Of a DNA stretch of 64,000 nt, positions 7,980 through 15,220 are shown in pieces; the stretch's first letter is position 1; each line of letters opens with the position of its first letter. A program made the position numbers and the translations under genes. The stretch covers positions 290,166 to 354,165 of the forward strand of contig JAGZMM010000003.1 in the NCBI GenBank assembly GCA_018364155.1. The letters are read 5' to 3'. The notes under the pieces are model-generated. The model was not told where the DNA came from, did not search any database, and was given only the letters and a program-made list of their open reading frames with translations. This DNA is from Clostridiales bacterium. Lineage in GTDB: Bacteria > Bacillota > Clostridia > Oscillospirales > Acutalibacteraceae.

Positions 7980-8420
7980 ATGGCCGAATTTTTCGCCGCT
8001 TACCCGGCTTTGCAAACCCTTGCACAGATTCTGTCGGAGGTGCTTCGCTGGCTGGTGATTCTGCCGGTTTTGGGGTTCGTGATCGTATGGTTTCGCTCCA
8101 TGCGCCAAGACCTTCCGGAAAACACGCCCATCGCCGTGCTGGTAAACGCGGCGACTCGGGATGTGACCCGGATTGTAAACCCGGAAACGGCCATCGGCCG
8201 TTCCCGCAACTCGGACATTATTCTGAATTTCCCCACCATTTCCCGCAACCACGCGGTGATCAGCCATCGGAAAAACGGCTGGCTCATCTTCGACACCAAC
8301 TCGAAAACCGGCGTGTTCGTCAACGGGGAGCGGGTGAAGAAAAGCGCGCCGTTAAAAAACGGGGACGTCATTTCGCTGGGCGGAGTAACCTATGCCTTCA
8401 GCGACCGGATTATGGACTAG
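7980..8420 (+). CDS. membrane-anchored FHA-domain protein
   Basis: 146 residues: one N-terminal transmembrane helix (about 20-40), then a cytoplasmic FHA domain (about 55-140). The phosphothreonine-binding residues of the family are present: GRS (73-75), SRNH (88-91) and NGER (115-118). FHA domains read phosphothreonine marks laid by Ser/Thr kinases. The gene is 14 bases upstream of a SEDS gene and in one operon with a transpeptidase PBP, an arrangement also known from the fhaB-rodA-pbpA region of Actinobacteria. It probably recruits or tunes the wall-synthesis pair. No kinase or phosphatase gene is in this window. ATG at 7980 follows AAAGGAG. Confidence 0.88.
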   Translation: MAEFFAAYPALQTLAQILSEVLRWLVILPVLGFVIVWFRSMRQDLPENTPIAVLVNAATRDVTRIVNPETAIGRSRNSDIILNFPTISRNHAVISHRKNGWLIFDTNSKTGVFVNGERVKKSAPLKNGDVISLGGVTYAFSDRIMD

Positions 8421-8434
8421 AGAGGATGTGACGC

Positions 8435-9706
8435 ATGTTGGACAGCATCCGCATAGGCAAGCAAAAAAGTGCAAAGCAAAAGCTGCGCAAACCGGTAACC
8501 CAGGCGGGCTTATTCGGCCTACTAACCATTTTTCAGCTCATCTGCCTAATCCGCCTTTTGTTCTCCGACCGGGTGATGGAAAACCCGCTGCACCTGCTGG
8601 CGTTGGTTCTCTTGATCGGGGTGGAGTGGGTCTATTACGGTTTTAGCCGGGCCATCGGGCGGGAACACATCGAGCTAGAGGCCTCCGCCTTTTTCCTGAC
8701 CTCCATCGGATTTGTCGCCCTCACCGGCGTGCTTCCTTCCTCCACTTGGATGCAGCTCTTAGGCGTGGTGGCGGGTCTGGTGGTGTATAACCTGGTCATC
8801 TGGTTCATGGGAAGCATTGACCGGGTGGTCAAATACAAGGTTTGGATCGGGGTAGGCGGCGTGCTGCTGCTGGCGGCCAACCTCATTTTCGGCAGCATCA
8901 TCTACGGGGCGCAGAACTGGATCAAAATCGGCCCCATTACCTTTCAGCCGTCCGAATTTGTAAAGATCGCGTTTGTGATGACCGGGACGGCTACGCTGGA
9001 CCGGCTTCAGTCTTCCAGGCACTTGACCTGGTTTCTAGCCTTCTTCGCGGTATGCATGGGCGCCCTTTTCTACATGGGGGACTTCGGCACCGCCTGTATC
9101 TTCTTTGTGACCTTTCTGGTGATTGCCTTCATGCGCTCGGGAGACTGGAAGACGCTCATCCTTTTCTGCGCGGGTGCAGCCGCAGGCGCGGCTTTGATTC
9201 TTCAATTTAAGCCGTATATCGCCAAGCGCTTCGAGGCCTGGCGGCATGTGTGGGAATTTGCTGACACGTCCGGCTATCAGCAAACCCAGCTTCTCATGTC
9301 GGTGGCGAGCGGGGGACTGTTGGGCCTAGGGCCGGGGCTGGGGGTGCTGCACACGGTAGCGGCCTCTACCACCGACCTGATGTTCGGCATCGTGTGCGAG
9401 GAATGGGGGCTGCTTTTGGGAGCGGCGGCGGTGTCGGTCTATGTGGGCTGGGCACTGTTTGCCGGCCGGCTTGCCGGGCGCACCCGCTCCTCCGTCTATT
9501 CCATCGCCGCCTGTGCGGCGGCCAGCCTGCTTTTGTTTCAGGCGGCGCTCAACCTGTTCGGTGTCACCGATATTCTCCCGCTGACCGGGGTGACTCTTCC
9601 CTTCGTCAGCCGGGGCAGTTCTTCTATGATTGCTTGCTGGGGGCTTTTGGGATTTATCAAAGCGGCGGATTCCAGAACCTATAAACAAGGGAGGCTTGCC
9701 GCATGA
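8435..9706 (+). CDS. SEDS family peptidoglycan polymerase (FtsW/RodA/SpoVE type)
   Basis: A 423-residue polytopic membrane protein with about ten hydrophobic helices. SEDS hallmarks are seen: QPSEFVKIAF near residue 180 and, near the C-terminus, LPLTGVTLPFVSRGSSS. SEDS proteins polymerise lipid II into glycan strands together with a class B PBP, and the next gene, which overlaps by four bases (ATGA), encodes exactly that. It cannot be assigned to FtsW, RodA or SpoVE from sequence alone; pairing with an FHA protein suggests a RodA/FtsW paralogue under phosphorylation control. ATG at 8435 is preceded by AGAGG. Confidence 0.9.
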   Translation: MLDSIRIGKQKSAKQKLRKPVTQAGLFGLLTIFQLICLIRLLFSDRVMENPLHLLALVLLIGVEWVYYGFSRAIGREHIELEASAFFLTSIGFVALTGVLPSSTWMQLLGVVAGLVVYNLVIWFMGSIDRVVKYKVWIGVGGVLLLAANLIFGSIIYGAQNWIKIGPITFQPSEFVKIAFVMTGTATLDRLQSSRHLTWFLAFFAVCMGALFYMGDFGTACIFFVTFLVIAFMRSGDWKTLILFCAGAAAGAALILQFKPYIAKRFEAWRHVWEFADTSGYQQTQLLMSVASGGLLGLGPGLGVLHTVAASTTDLMFGIVCEEWGLLLGAAAVSVYVGWALFAGRLAGRTRSSVYSIAACAAASLLLFQAALNLFGVTDILPLTGVTLPFVSRGSSSMIACWGLLGFIKAADSRTYKQGRLAA

Positions 9707-11088
9707 AAAAAGTCATTCATCGGGCCATTTTGGTCTACATCCTCATCGGTCTGTTCTGCATTGGGATGGCCGCCTTTTTCATCACCTGGTTTTGCAACGG
9801 GTCGGATTGGGTGATGAACGAACGAAACCGGCACATCTACGCAAACGGCCTGATGCAGAACACCGGCGAAATCTATGACCGGGACGGGGTGAAGCTCGCC
9901 TACTCGGAAAATGGGCTTCGCTATTACGCAGAGGACCCTGCTGTGCGGGAAGCTTTGCTGCACACGGTGGGCGATACGGAAAATTTCATCTCCAAGAGCA
10001 TCCAAAAGCAGTTTGCCGCCGGCCTTTCCGGCTATAACCCGGTGGGCGGGGTGCACATGCTGGAGGAATGGAACCAAGGGGGCAAGGTCAACCTGACGGT
10101 GAGCGCCCAGGTAAGCCGCGTGGCGCTCGAGCAGCTCGCCGGGCGCAAAGGCGCCGTGTGCGTCTACAATTACAAGACCGGCGAGGTACTCTGCTCGGTG
10201 AGCACCCCTTCCTACGATCCTCAAAACAAACCGGACATGGACCCCGATTCCGAGCAGTACCAGGGCGTTTACGTCAACCGGGTCCTGTCTGGGCTTTATC
10301 CGCCCGGCTCTACCTTTAAGTTGGTGACGGCGGCCGCCGCCATTGAGAACATTCCCGACATTATGACCCGGGAATTTGTCTGTTCCGGCCAGTATGAGGC
10401 TTCCGACGGGGTTATCAAGTGCAACGGCGTGCATGGAACGCTTACGTTTGCAGAGGCGCTGGCCGAATCGTGCAACACGGTGTTTTCCCAGGTGGCCATT
10501 GAACTGGGGACGGTGCGCATGACCGAGCAGGCGCAAAAAATGGGCTTTAACGGGGACTTTACGGTGGACGGCCTTTCCTATCCCGGCGGAAGCTACAAGG
10601 TGTCGGATGCAGGCGCGGCGGATTTGGGATGGTCGGGCATCGGCCAGTATACCGATATGGCAAATCCCTTTACCATGATGACCATTGCGGGAGGCATCGG
10701 CAACGGCGGCACAGTGGTGCAGCCCCGGCTGGTAAACAATGTGCTCGGGCCCTTGAACATCCCCACTTACATCGGCAAAACTACCGAGGGAACCAAAATC
10801 ATGGAAAGCTCTACCGCCTCGATTTTAGCGGACATGATGCACGGAGCGGTGCTCAACAACTACGGGGCAGACAATTTTGCGGGGCTTGACCTGTGCGCAA
10901 AAACAGGTACGGCGGAGGTCAACGACTCCTCAAAGCCCCATGCCTGGTTTGTGGGCTTTGTGCGAAACGAGGAAGCGCCGCTGGCTTTCGCGGTGGTGAT
11001 TGAGAACGGCGGCTCCGGGTTCAAGGCGGCCGGGTCGGTGGCAAACGCGGTGCTGCAAAAGAGTGTAGAGGTATTGAATCAAAAATAG
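9703..11088 (+). CDS. class B penicillin-binding protein (transpeptidase), PbpA-like
   Basis: 461 residues. An N-terminal membrane anchor (about 8-30) is followed by a short dimerisation region and a transpeptidase domain (about 140-455). The three active-site motifs are intact: STFK (203-206, nucleophile Ser203), SCN (256-258) and KTG (400-402). It crosslinks peptidoglycan on the outer face of the membrane and is the target class of beta-lactams. It is short for a class B PBP (PBP2 and PBP3 are usually 550-700 residues), matching the PbpA type found beside rodA and FHA genes. It is translationally coupled to the SEDS gene by an ATGA overlap. Confidence 0.9.
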   Translation: MKKVIHRAILVYILIGLFCIGMAAFFITWFCNGSDWVMNERNRHIYANGLMQNTGEIYDRDGVKLAYSENGLRYYAEDPAVREALLHTVGDTENFISKSIQKQFAAGLSGYNPVGGVHMLEEWNQGGKVNLTVSAQVSRVALEQLAGRKGAVCVYNYKTGEVLCSVSTPSYDPQNKPDMDPDSEQYQGVYVNRVLSGLYPPGSTFKLVTAAAAIENIPDIMTREFVCSGQYEASDGVIKCNGVHGTLTFAEALAESCNTVFSQVAIELGTVRMTEQAQKMGFNGDFTVDGLSYPGGSYKVSDAGAADLGWSGIGQYTDMANPFTMMTIAGGIGNGGTVVQPRLVNNVLGPLNIPTYIGKTTEGTKIMESSTASILADMMHGAVLNNYGADNFAGLDLCAKTGTAEVNDSSKPHAWFVGFVRNEEAPLAFAVVIENGGSGFKAAGSVANAVLQKSVEVLNQK

Positions 11089-11091
11089 GGC

Positions 11092-11120
11092 TTGACAATT
11101 GCGTCTCCTTGTTTTACAAT
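11092..11120 (+). promoter_or_regulatory. promoter of the FMN riboswitch transcript
   Basis: TTGACA (11092-11097), 17 bases, TACAAT (11115-11120). Transcription would start near 11127, just ahead of the riboswitch. Confidence 0.85.
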
Positions 11121-11145
11121 GCAACCCAAAGAAAAAAGTGCATAC

Positions 11146-11297
11146 ATTCCTTTGGGCAGGGCGAGCGGGAACCTTTTCGGTTCTCTGCGATTCCCGACCG
11201 GTGGTGATGCCAGCTTTGACTGGATAAGTCCAACAGCCCCAACAGCCGATGCGGTGAGAATCCGCAACCGCCAGTATAGTCTGAATGGGAAAGGAAG
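11146..11297 (+). promoter_or_regulatory. FMN riboswitch (RFN element)
   Basis: The conserved RFN blocks appear in order: GGGCAGGGCGA (11154 on), GATTCCCGACCGGTGGTGAT (about 11190-11209), AGCCGATGCGGTGAGAATCC (about 11244-11263), then CAACCGCCAGTATAGTCTGA and ATGGGA. P1 is closed by TTCCTTT (about 11147) pairing with AAAGGAA (11290-11296). It binds FMN and is followed by an intrinsic terminator, so it should switch off the downstream transporter gene when FMN is plentiful. Confidence 0.93.
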
Positions 11298-11377
11298 AGG
11301 AACCCGAATAGCAGGAATTTTCGCGCAATTGGGCGAATTTTCGGTATATTTGGTTTATAATATTACGTTTTGTAATA

Positions 11378-11422
11378 AAAAAATCTTCTTTCCAAAGGAA
11401 CCTTCGGAAAGAAGATTTTTTT
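11378..11422 (+). terminator. riboswitch-controlled intrinsic terminator
   Basis: A 16-bp stem (left arm about 11378-11393 ending TCTTTCC, right arm 11406-11421 starting GGAAAGA) ends in a run of seven T. It lies between the FMN aptamer and ribU and is the natural expression platform; alternative pairing with the aptamer was not worked out. Confidence 0.88.
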
Positions 11423-11500
11423 ATTTGCGGCGTCTCACACAGGGTTTGGATCCGCCCTGCGCAAACGTCAAATCTCATTTTGTAAGGGGAGGAATTACCT

Positions 11501-12016
11501 ATGACCAAATCCATGACCACCTTGCAGCGCCTGGTTGTCATCGCGTTGTTTGCCGCTTTGACCGCAGTAGCTACCATGTGCATCTCCATCCCGATTCCCG
11601 CCACCAACGGCTACATCAACATTGGGGACACCGTCGTGTTTATCACCGCTCTCTTTTTCGGGCCGCTTGCGGGAGCTTTGTCCGGCGGCATCGGCTCAAT
11701 GCTGGCAGACCTTTTGCTGGGCTACGCCCACTGGGCCCCCTTCTCCCTGCTCATCAAAGCAGCGGAAGGCGCGGTGTGCGGCCTGATTGCCTACAAGGCG
11801 CTCAAGGGTAAAAAGTACTCCTGGCGGGCGATTGCGGGCATGATCGCAGCGGGGCTCGTGATGGTGCTCGGTTACTTCATCGGCGGCACCATTCTCAAGG
11901 GCTCCTGGGAGGTGGCGCTCACTTCCGTCCCCTCTAACCTCATTCAGGGAGGCGTATCGGCGGGGCTGGCCCTTGTCTTATCGGTGCTGCTCAAGCAGGT
12001 GAAATCCTTCCGGTAA
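11501..12016 (+). CDS. ribU: ECF transporter S component, probably riboflavin-specific (RibU)
   Basis: A 171-residue membrane protein with about six helices, the size and topology of ECF-transporter substrate-binding (S) subunits. The conserved INIGDTVVFITALFFGPLAG segment (about 39-58) and GGIGSMLADLLLGY (about 62-75) are family features. The gene lies directly behind an FMN riboswitch, which is the basis for calling the substrate riboflavin. It would work with the shared EcfA/EcfA'/EcfT energy-coupling module, which is not in this window. AAGGGGAGG precedes the ATG. Confidence 0.85.
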   Translation: MTKSMTTLQRLVVIALFAALTAVATMCISIPIPATNGYINIGDTVVFITALFFGPLAGALSGGIGSMLADLLLGYAHWAPFSLLIKAAEGAVCGLIAYKALKGKKYSWRAIAGMIAAGLVMVLGYFIGGTILKGSWEVALTSVPSNLIQGGVSAGLALVLSVLLKQVKSFR

Positions 12017-12025
12017 CGACGGTCG

Positions 12026-12589
12026 CTATTTTTCCAGGGCTTTTAAAAGAGCGGCCATATTTTTGCCCAGGTTCTCAAAGGTGCGCACCCCTTCTTCGTC
12101 CTTCTGAGCGTCCCCAAGGTCCCGGGCAAGGGTTAAGTTCCAGTAGGTAGAGCCGGGGACGATCATCTGCTTGATGCCAAAGAAGAAGTTGATGGCGGCG
12201 TAAGCGAAGGTGCCGCCTGCCCGGCGGGCAGCTACCACGGGGGCGCCTACCTTGCCGGCCAGCGTCTGGCCCAGAGCGGAACCCGCCCGGTCGATGAGGG
12301 CTTTGGTTTCGGTGTTGATGTTGGCAAAATAGACCGGCGACCCGATGAGGATGCCATCGGCCTCTTTCATCTTGTCGATATACCCGTTCATTCCATCGTC
12401 GGGAAGAACGCAGTGACCGCCGTTTTTCTTACATCCGCCGCAGGCCCGGCAGCCGGCCAGGGTGTGGCCGCCCACCTGGACAAGCTCCGTATCGATTCCC
12501 GCTTGTTCCAGTTCATGGAGCACCACCTTCAGGCTGAAAGCGGTGTTCCCGTTTTTGCGGGGGCTTCCGTTGAATGCGACTACTTTCAT
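12026..12589 (-). CDS. flavodoxin-fold NAD(P)H reductase with compact Cys motif (iron-sulfur flavoprotein-like)
   Basis: 187 residues with the NADPH-dependent FMN reductase fold: the FMN phosphate loop GSPRKNGNT (8-16) and GSPVYF (about 94-99). Cysteines 47, 50, 53 and 60 form C-x2-C-x2-C-x6-C, matching the compact 4Fe-4S motif of archaeal and clostridial iron-sulfur flavoproteins. Such proteins move electrons between FMN and ferredoxin-like partners. It converges on the riboflavin transporter gene with only nine bases between stops, and has its own start with AAAGGAG upstream. Confidence 0.85.
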   Translation of the reverse strand: MKVVAFNGSPRKNGNTAFSLKVVLHELEQAGIDTELVQVGGHTLAGCRACGGCKKNGGHCVLPDDGMNGYIDKMKEADGILIGSPVYFANINTETKALIDRAGSALGQTLAGKVGAPVVAARRAGGTFAYAAINFFFGIKQMIVPGSTYWNLTLARDLGDAQKDEEGVRTFENLGKNMAALLKALEK

Positions 12590-12644
12590 AATTTAGACTC
12601 CTTTCTCTAAGGGATGGAAAAAGCCCATCCGAATCCTATGTACG

Positions 12645-12691
12645 AAAGCCGGAGCTCCAGCGCTGAACAGACAGCGCAGGGCCCCGGCTTT
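12645..12691 (-). terminator. imperfect hairpin, possible terminator
   Basis: AAAGCCGG (12645-12652) pairs with CCGGCTTT (12684-12691) and an inner AGCGCTG/CAGCGC pairing adds to the stem. It sits just past the stop of the small gene at 12712. The U tract is short. Confidence 0.5.
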
Positions 12692-12711
12692 GTTGTGCAT
12701 GGTGCCTTGGG

Positions 12712-12897
12712 TTATTCCTCCGGCTGCACCGGAGTAATCACCGGCTTGCCGTCGCGCCCGAGCATCACGGTCAGCCCGCCCGCGTATCCGGAAGCATGGT
12801 ATAGGTAATTGACCCCGGTTTCCTGGTCCACCCAGATTTCGAAGGTGTCCATAACTCCTTGACTGAAGATTTTTCGAAATCGATCGGATTTTTTCAT
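12712..12897 (-). CDS. small DUF6440-like protein
   Basis: 61 residues: a polar N-terminus with FSQGVMDTFEIWVDQETGVNY, then YHASGYAGGLTVML and DGKPVIT. The pattern E-I-W-V-D-x-x-T-G-V-x-Y with S-G-Y-A-G-G-L and a terminal D-G-K-P fits the DUF6440 family of Firmicutes; its function is unknown. The start overlaps the stop of the upstream gene (TGATG) and AGGAAAGGAAG lies in front, so the pair is translationally coupled. It was hidden inside a longer spurious frame. Confidence 0.72.
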   Translation of the reverse strand: MKKSDRFRKIFSQGVMDTFEIWVDQETGVNYLYHASGYAGGLTVMLGRDGKPVITPVQPEE

Positions 12898-13490
12898 CAA
12901 CTTTCTTCCTTTCCTGCCGGTTCTTCCTTGACAAAACCGGTGTGTTCGGCCATGCTCTGGATCACGTCCAGAAAACGCAGGTAGAGTGCCTTGCCTAACT
13001 GGGCGCAAACGCTGTCCCCCGGTCGGCTGCAAAGCATGGCAAAGGTCTGGCCGATGGCAGCCGCCACATCACGGCCCCGGTGGTACTCAAGAAAATAAAA
13101 GGAGAAGGCAAAAGAGCGCTCCACATCGTCGTAAATTTGCGGCGCATCCCGTTTGAGCGTTTCATAAAAGGTGGACAGAGCCGCCCGGGCACAGTGGGCA
13201 TTTGGAACATATTTGTCAAACCCCACCACGGCCGCAAAGGCCAGCAACATCTGGCGCTGCTCGCGCATCTGGGCGTTCTCCGAGCTGTCCATTCCGAAAA
13301 AGCTTTCCCCGTTGTCGGCGTATACCTCGGCTGCCGCCGCCGCACCCAGGCCACGGGCCTTTTCCAGGTTTCCGTTTTCCTTTTCCCGGTTGAGCTCCCG
13401 CAGAGACGCTTCTGCGTCTAAGTCCTCCGAGGAGGAAATCTCCCGGGACGGGTGGCTGCCGGCAATGCGGATGTCGTTGTCTTCACACAT
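12897..13490 (-). CDS. hypothetical protein
   Basis: 197 residues, not recognised. The first 70 residues are polar, charged and probably disordered (SSSEDLDAEASLRELNREKE). The rest is predicted helical, with NAHCARAALSTFYETLKRDAP and FAFSFYFLEYHRGRDVAAAIG stretches and a Cys in FAMLCSRPGD. No signal peptide or membrane helix is seen, so it is likely cytoplasmic. ATG at 13490 has GGGAGG at good spacing. It overlaps the DUF6440-like gene by one base. Confidence 0.7.
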   Translation of the reverse strand: MCEDNDIRIAGSHPSREISSSEDLDAEASLRELNREKENGNLEKARGLGAAAAAEVYADNGESFFGMDSSENAQMREQRQMLLAFAAVVGFDKYVPNAHCARAALSTFYETLKRDAPQIYDDVERSFAFSFYFLEYHRGRDVAAAIGQTFAMLCSRPGDSVCAQLGKALYLRFLDVIQSMAEHTGFVKEEPAGKEES

Positions 13491-13525
13491 GGGAATGCCT
13501 CCCTTTGTTTCTTTGAATTTTAGGC

Positions 13526-13789
13526 TTACTGCTCCCGGTCCTGCTTGTCCTTAGCCTTGCGCACGGCGATGGCCAGCTGGTCGGGACAGGAGGTGGCCTT
13601 AAACCCGCAGGTAGTCCCCTTCAGTAAGGTTTCCACCTGATCGACGGTCATTCCTTGCACCAGCTTGGCGATCCCCTTTAAATTGCCGTTGCAGCCGCCG
13701 TCGAACCGGACCGATTCGATTTTATCCCCGTCGAGCGTCACATGAATGGCCCGCGAACAGGTGCCTTTGGTTTGATAGACGTATTCCAT
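13526..13789 (-). CDS. TSCPD domain-containing protein
   Basis: 87 residues. It carries the SCPD signature in TSCPDQLAIAV near the C-terminus, GTCSRAIHV near the N-terminus and FDGGCNGNLKGI in the middle. These cysteines resemble the zinc-binding TSCPD domain found alone (TIGR03905-like) or at the end of class II ribonucleotide reductases. The role of the free-standing form is unsettled. ATG at 13789 is used because the homologous part starts there; the upstream in-frame extension has no similarity. Confidence 0.82.
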   Translation of the reverse strand: MEYVYQTKGTCSRAIHVTLDGDKIESVRFDGGCNGNLKGIAKLVQGMTVDQVETLLKGTTCGFKATSCPDQLAIAVRKAKDKQDREQ

Positions 13790-13897
13790 GAAAATTGTCC
13801 CCGCCTTTTGCTGTTTTAACTGCAAGCGGGAAAAGAGACCGTTCTCTACGGTATATGCAGCCTTGTCCCGCTCTATACTATGGATGAAAAAGAATGG

Positions 13898-15070
13898 TTA
13901 TATTCTTGCGATTCCTTCCGCCTTTGCAGCCGCCGCCACCGCCTTTGCCACCGCATCGGCCACGCCCGGTTCAAAAGGCTCGGGCAGGATATATGAGTCG
14001 CAAAGCTTGTCCGCCGGGACAAAGTCCGCCAGTGCCTTAGAGGCCGCCACCTTCATGCTCTCGGTAATGTCCCGCGCCCGCACGGCCAGCGCCCCTTTGA
14101 AGATGCCGGGGAAGGCCAGCACATTGTTAATCTGATTGGGATAGTCCGACCGGCCGGTACCCACCACGGCCGCGCCGCCCGCCTTGGCTTCGTCGGGCAT
14201 AATTTCAGGAACCGGGTTTGCCATGGCGAACACCACCGGATCCTTTGCCATGGAAGCGACCATGTCCCTAGTCACAAGCCCTGGGCGGGAAACGCCGATG
14301 AATGCGTCCGCTCCTTTGAGTACATCGGCTAAAGTCCCTTGTTTTCTCTCCCGGTTGGTGACCGCCGCCATCTCCTTCTGCGCACAGTTGAGCCACTCGG
14401 CCCCTTCGTAAACGGCGCCTTCCTTGTCGCACAAAATCAGACTGCCCACCGAAAGCTGCAAGAGCAGCTTGCCGATGGCGATGCCTGCCGCACCTGCGCC
14501 ATTGATGACCACCGTAGCGTCCTCAAGCCGCTTGCCCACCACCTTCAATGCGTTTTGCATGGCGGCGGCGGCGATGATGGCGGTGCCGTGCTGATCGTCG
14601 TGAAACACTGGGATATCACAGCATTCCTTGAGACGGCGTTCAATTTCAAAGCAGCGGGGCGCGGAAATGTCCTCCAAATTGATGCCGCCGAAGCTTTTGG
14701 AAATGAGCCGGACGGTTTCAACGATCTTATCCGGGTCCTTGCTGTCCACACAAATGGGGAATGCGTCAATGTCCGCAAACGCCTTAAAAAGAGCGCATTT
14801 GCCTTCCATCACCGGCATAGCGGCCTCGGGGCCGATGTCTCCCAGGCCCAAAACGGCGGTGCCGTCGGTGACCACTGCCACCAGGTTATGCCGCCTCGTC
14901 AGCTCGTAGGACTTGGACGGGTCCTTCTCAATGACCAGGCAGGGCTGTGCCACTCCCGGCGTATACGCAAGGGATAGCTCCTCCCGGCTGTTCACCGGGA
15001 CGGTGGCCTTGACTTCGATCTTTCCTTTCCATTCGTAATGCTTTTGCAGCGCCAGTTCCTTGATGTCCAT
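13898..15070 (-). CDS. NAD(P)-dependent malic enzyme (oxaloacetate-decarboxylating malate dehydrogenase)
   Basis: 390 residues, the length of the short bacterial malic enzymes. YTPGVAQPC (about 37-45) holds the catalytic Tyr region, followed by AVVTDGTAVLGLGDIGP and FHDDQHGTA, which carry metal and substrate ligands. INGAGAAGIAIGKLL (about 190-204) is the Rossmann nucleotide loop. It converts malate to pyruvate and CO2 with NAD(P)H production in the cytoplasm. The cofactor cannot be settled by eye. GGAGGAACAGG precedes ATG at 15070, and a promoter lies at 15192-15220, back-to-back with that of the ligase gene. Confidence 0.93.
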   Translation of the reverse strand: MDIKELALQKHYEWKGKIEVKATVPVNSREELSLAYTPGVAQPCLVIEKDPSKSYELTRRHNLVAVVTDGTAVLGLGDIGPEAAMPVMEGKCALFKAFADIDAFPICVDSKDPDKIVETVRLISKSFGGINLEDISAPRCFEIERRLKECCDIPVFHDDQHGTAIIAAAAMQNALKVVGKRLEDATVVINGAGAAGIAIGKLLLQLSVGSLILCDKEGAVYEGAEWLNCAQKEMAAVTNRERKQGTLADVLKGADAFIGVSRPGLVTRDMVASMAKDPVVFAMANPVPEIMPDEAKAGGAAVVGTGRSDYPNQINNVLAFPGIFKGALAVRARDITESMKVAASKALADFVPADKLCDSYILPEPFEPGVADAVAKAVAAAAKAEGIARI

Positions 15071-15140
15071 CCTGTTCCTCCCTATCGCCGCAGGTCTCCG
15101 GCAAAAGCCCGAAACCGCGGCTGGGCAAAGGCAAAAAGAA

Positions 15141-15169
15141 TTGCTTTTTTCCCCTGCCTGCTCTATAAT
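15141..15169 (+). promoter_or_regulatory. promoter for the AMP-ligase / pyruvyl transferase pair
   Basis: TTGCTT (15141-15146), 17 bases, TATAAT (15164-15169). Confidence 0.7.
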
Positions 15170-15191
15170 GAATAACGAAATAAGTGTATTT

Positions 15192-15220
15192 ATTATACAC
15201 CATGCCTGTCTTCAAAACAA
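15192..15220 (-). promoter_or_regulatory. promoter of malic enzyme
   Basis: On the minus strand TTGTTT (15215-15220), 17 bases, TATAAT (15192-15197). It faces away from, and lies just downstream of, the plus-strand promoter, so the two transcripts overlap at their 5' ends. Confidence 0.7.
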
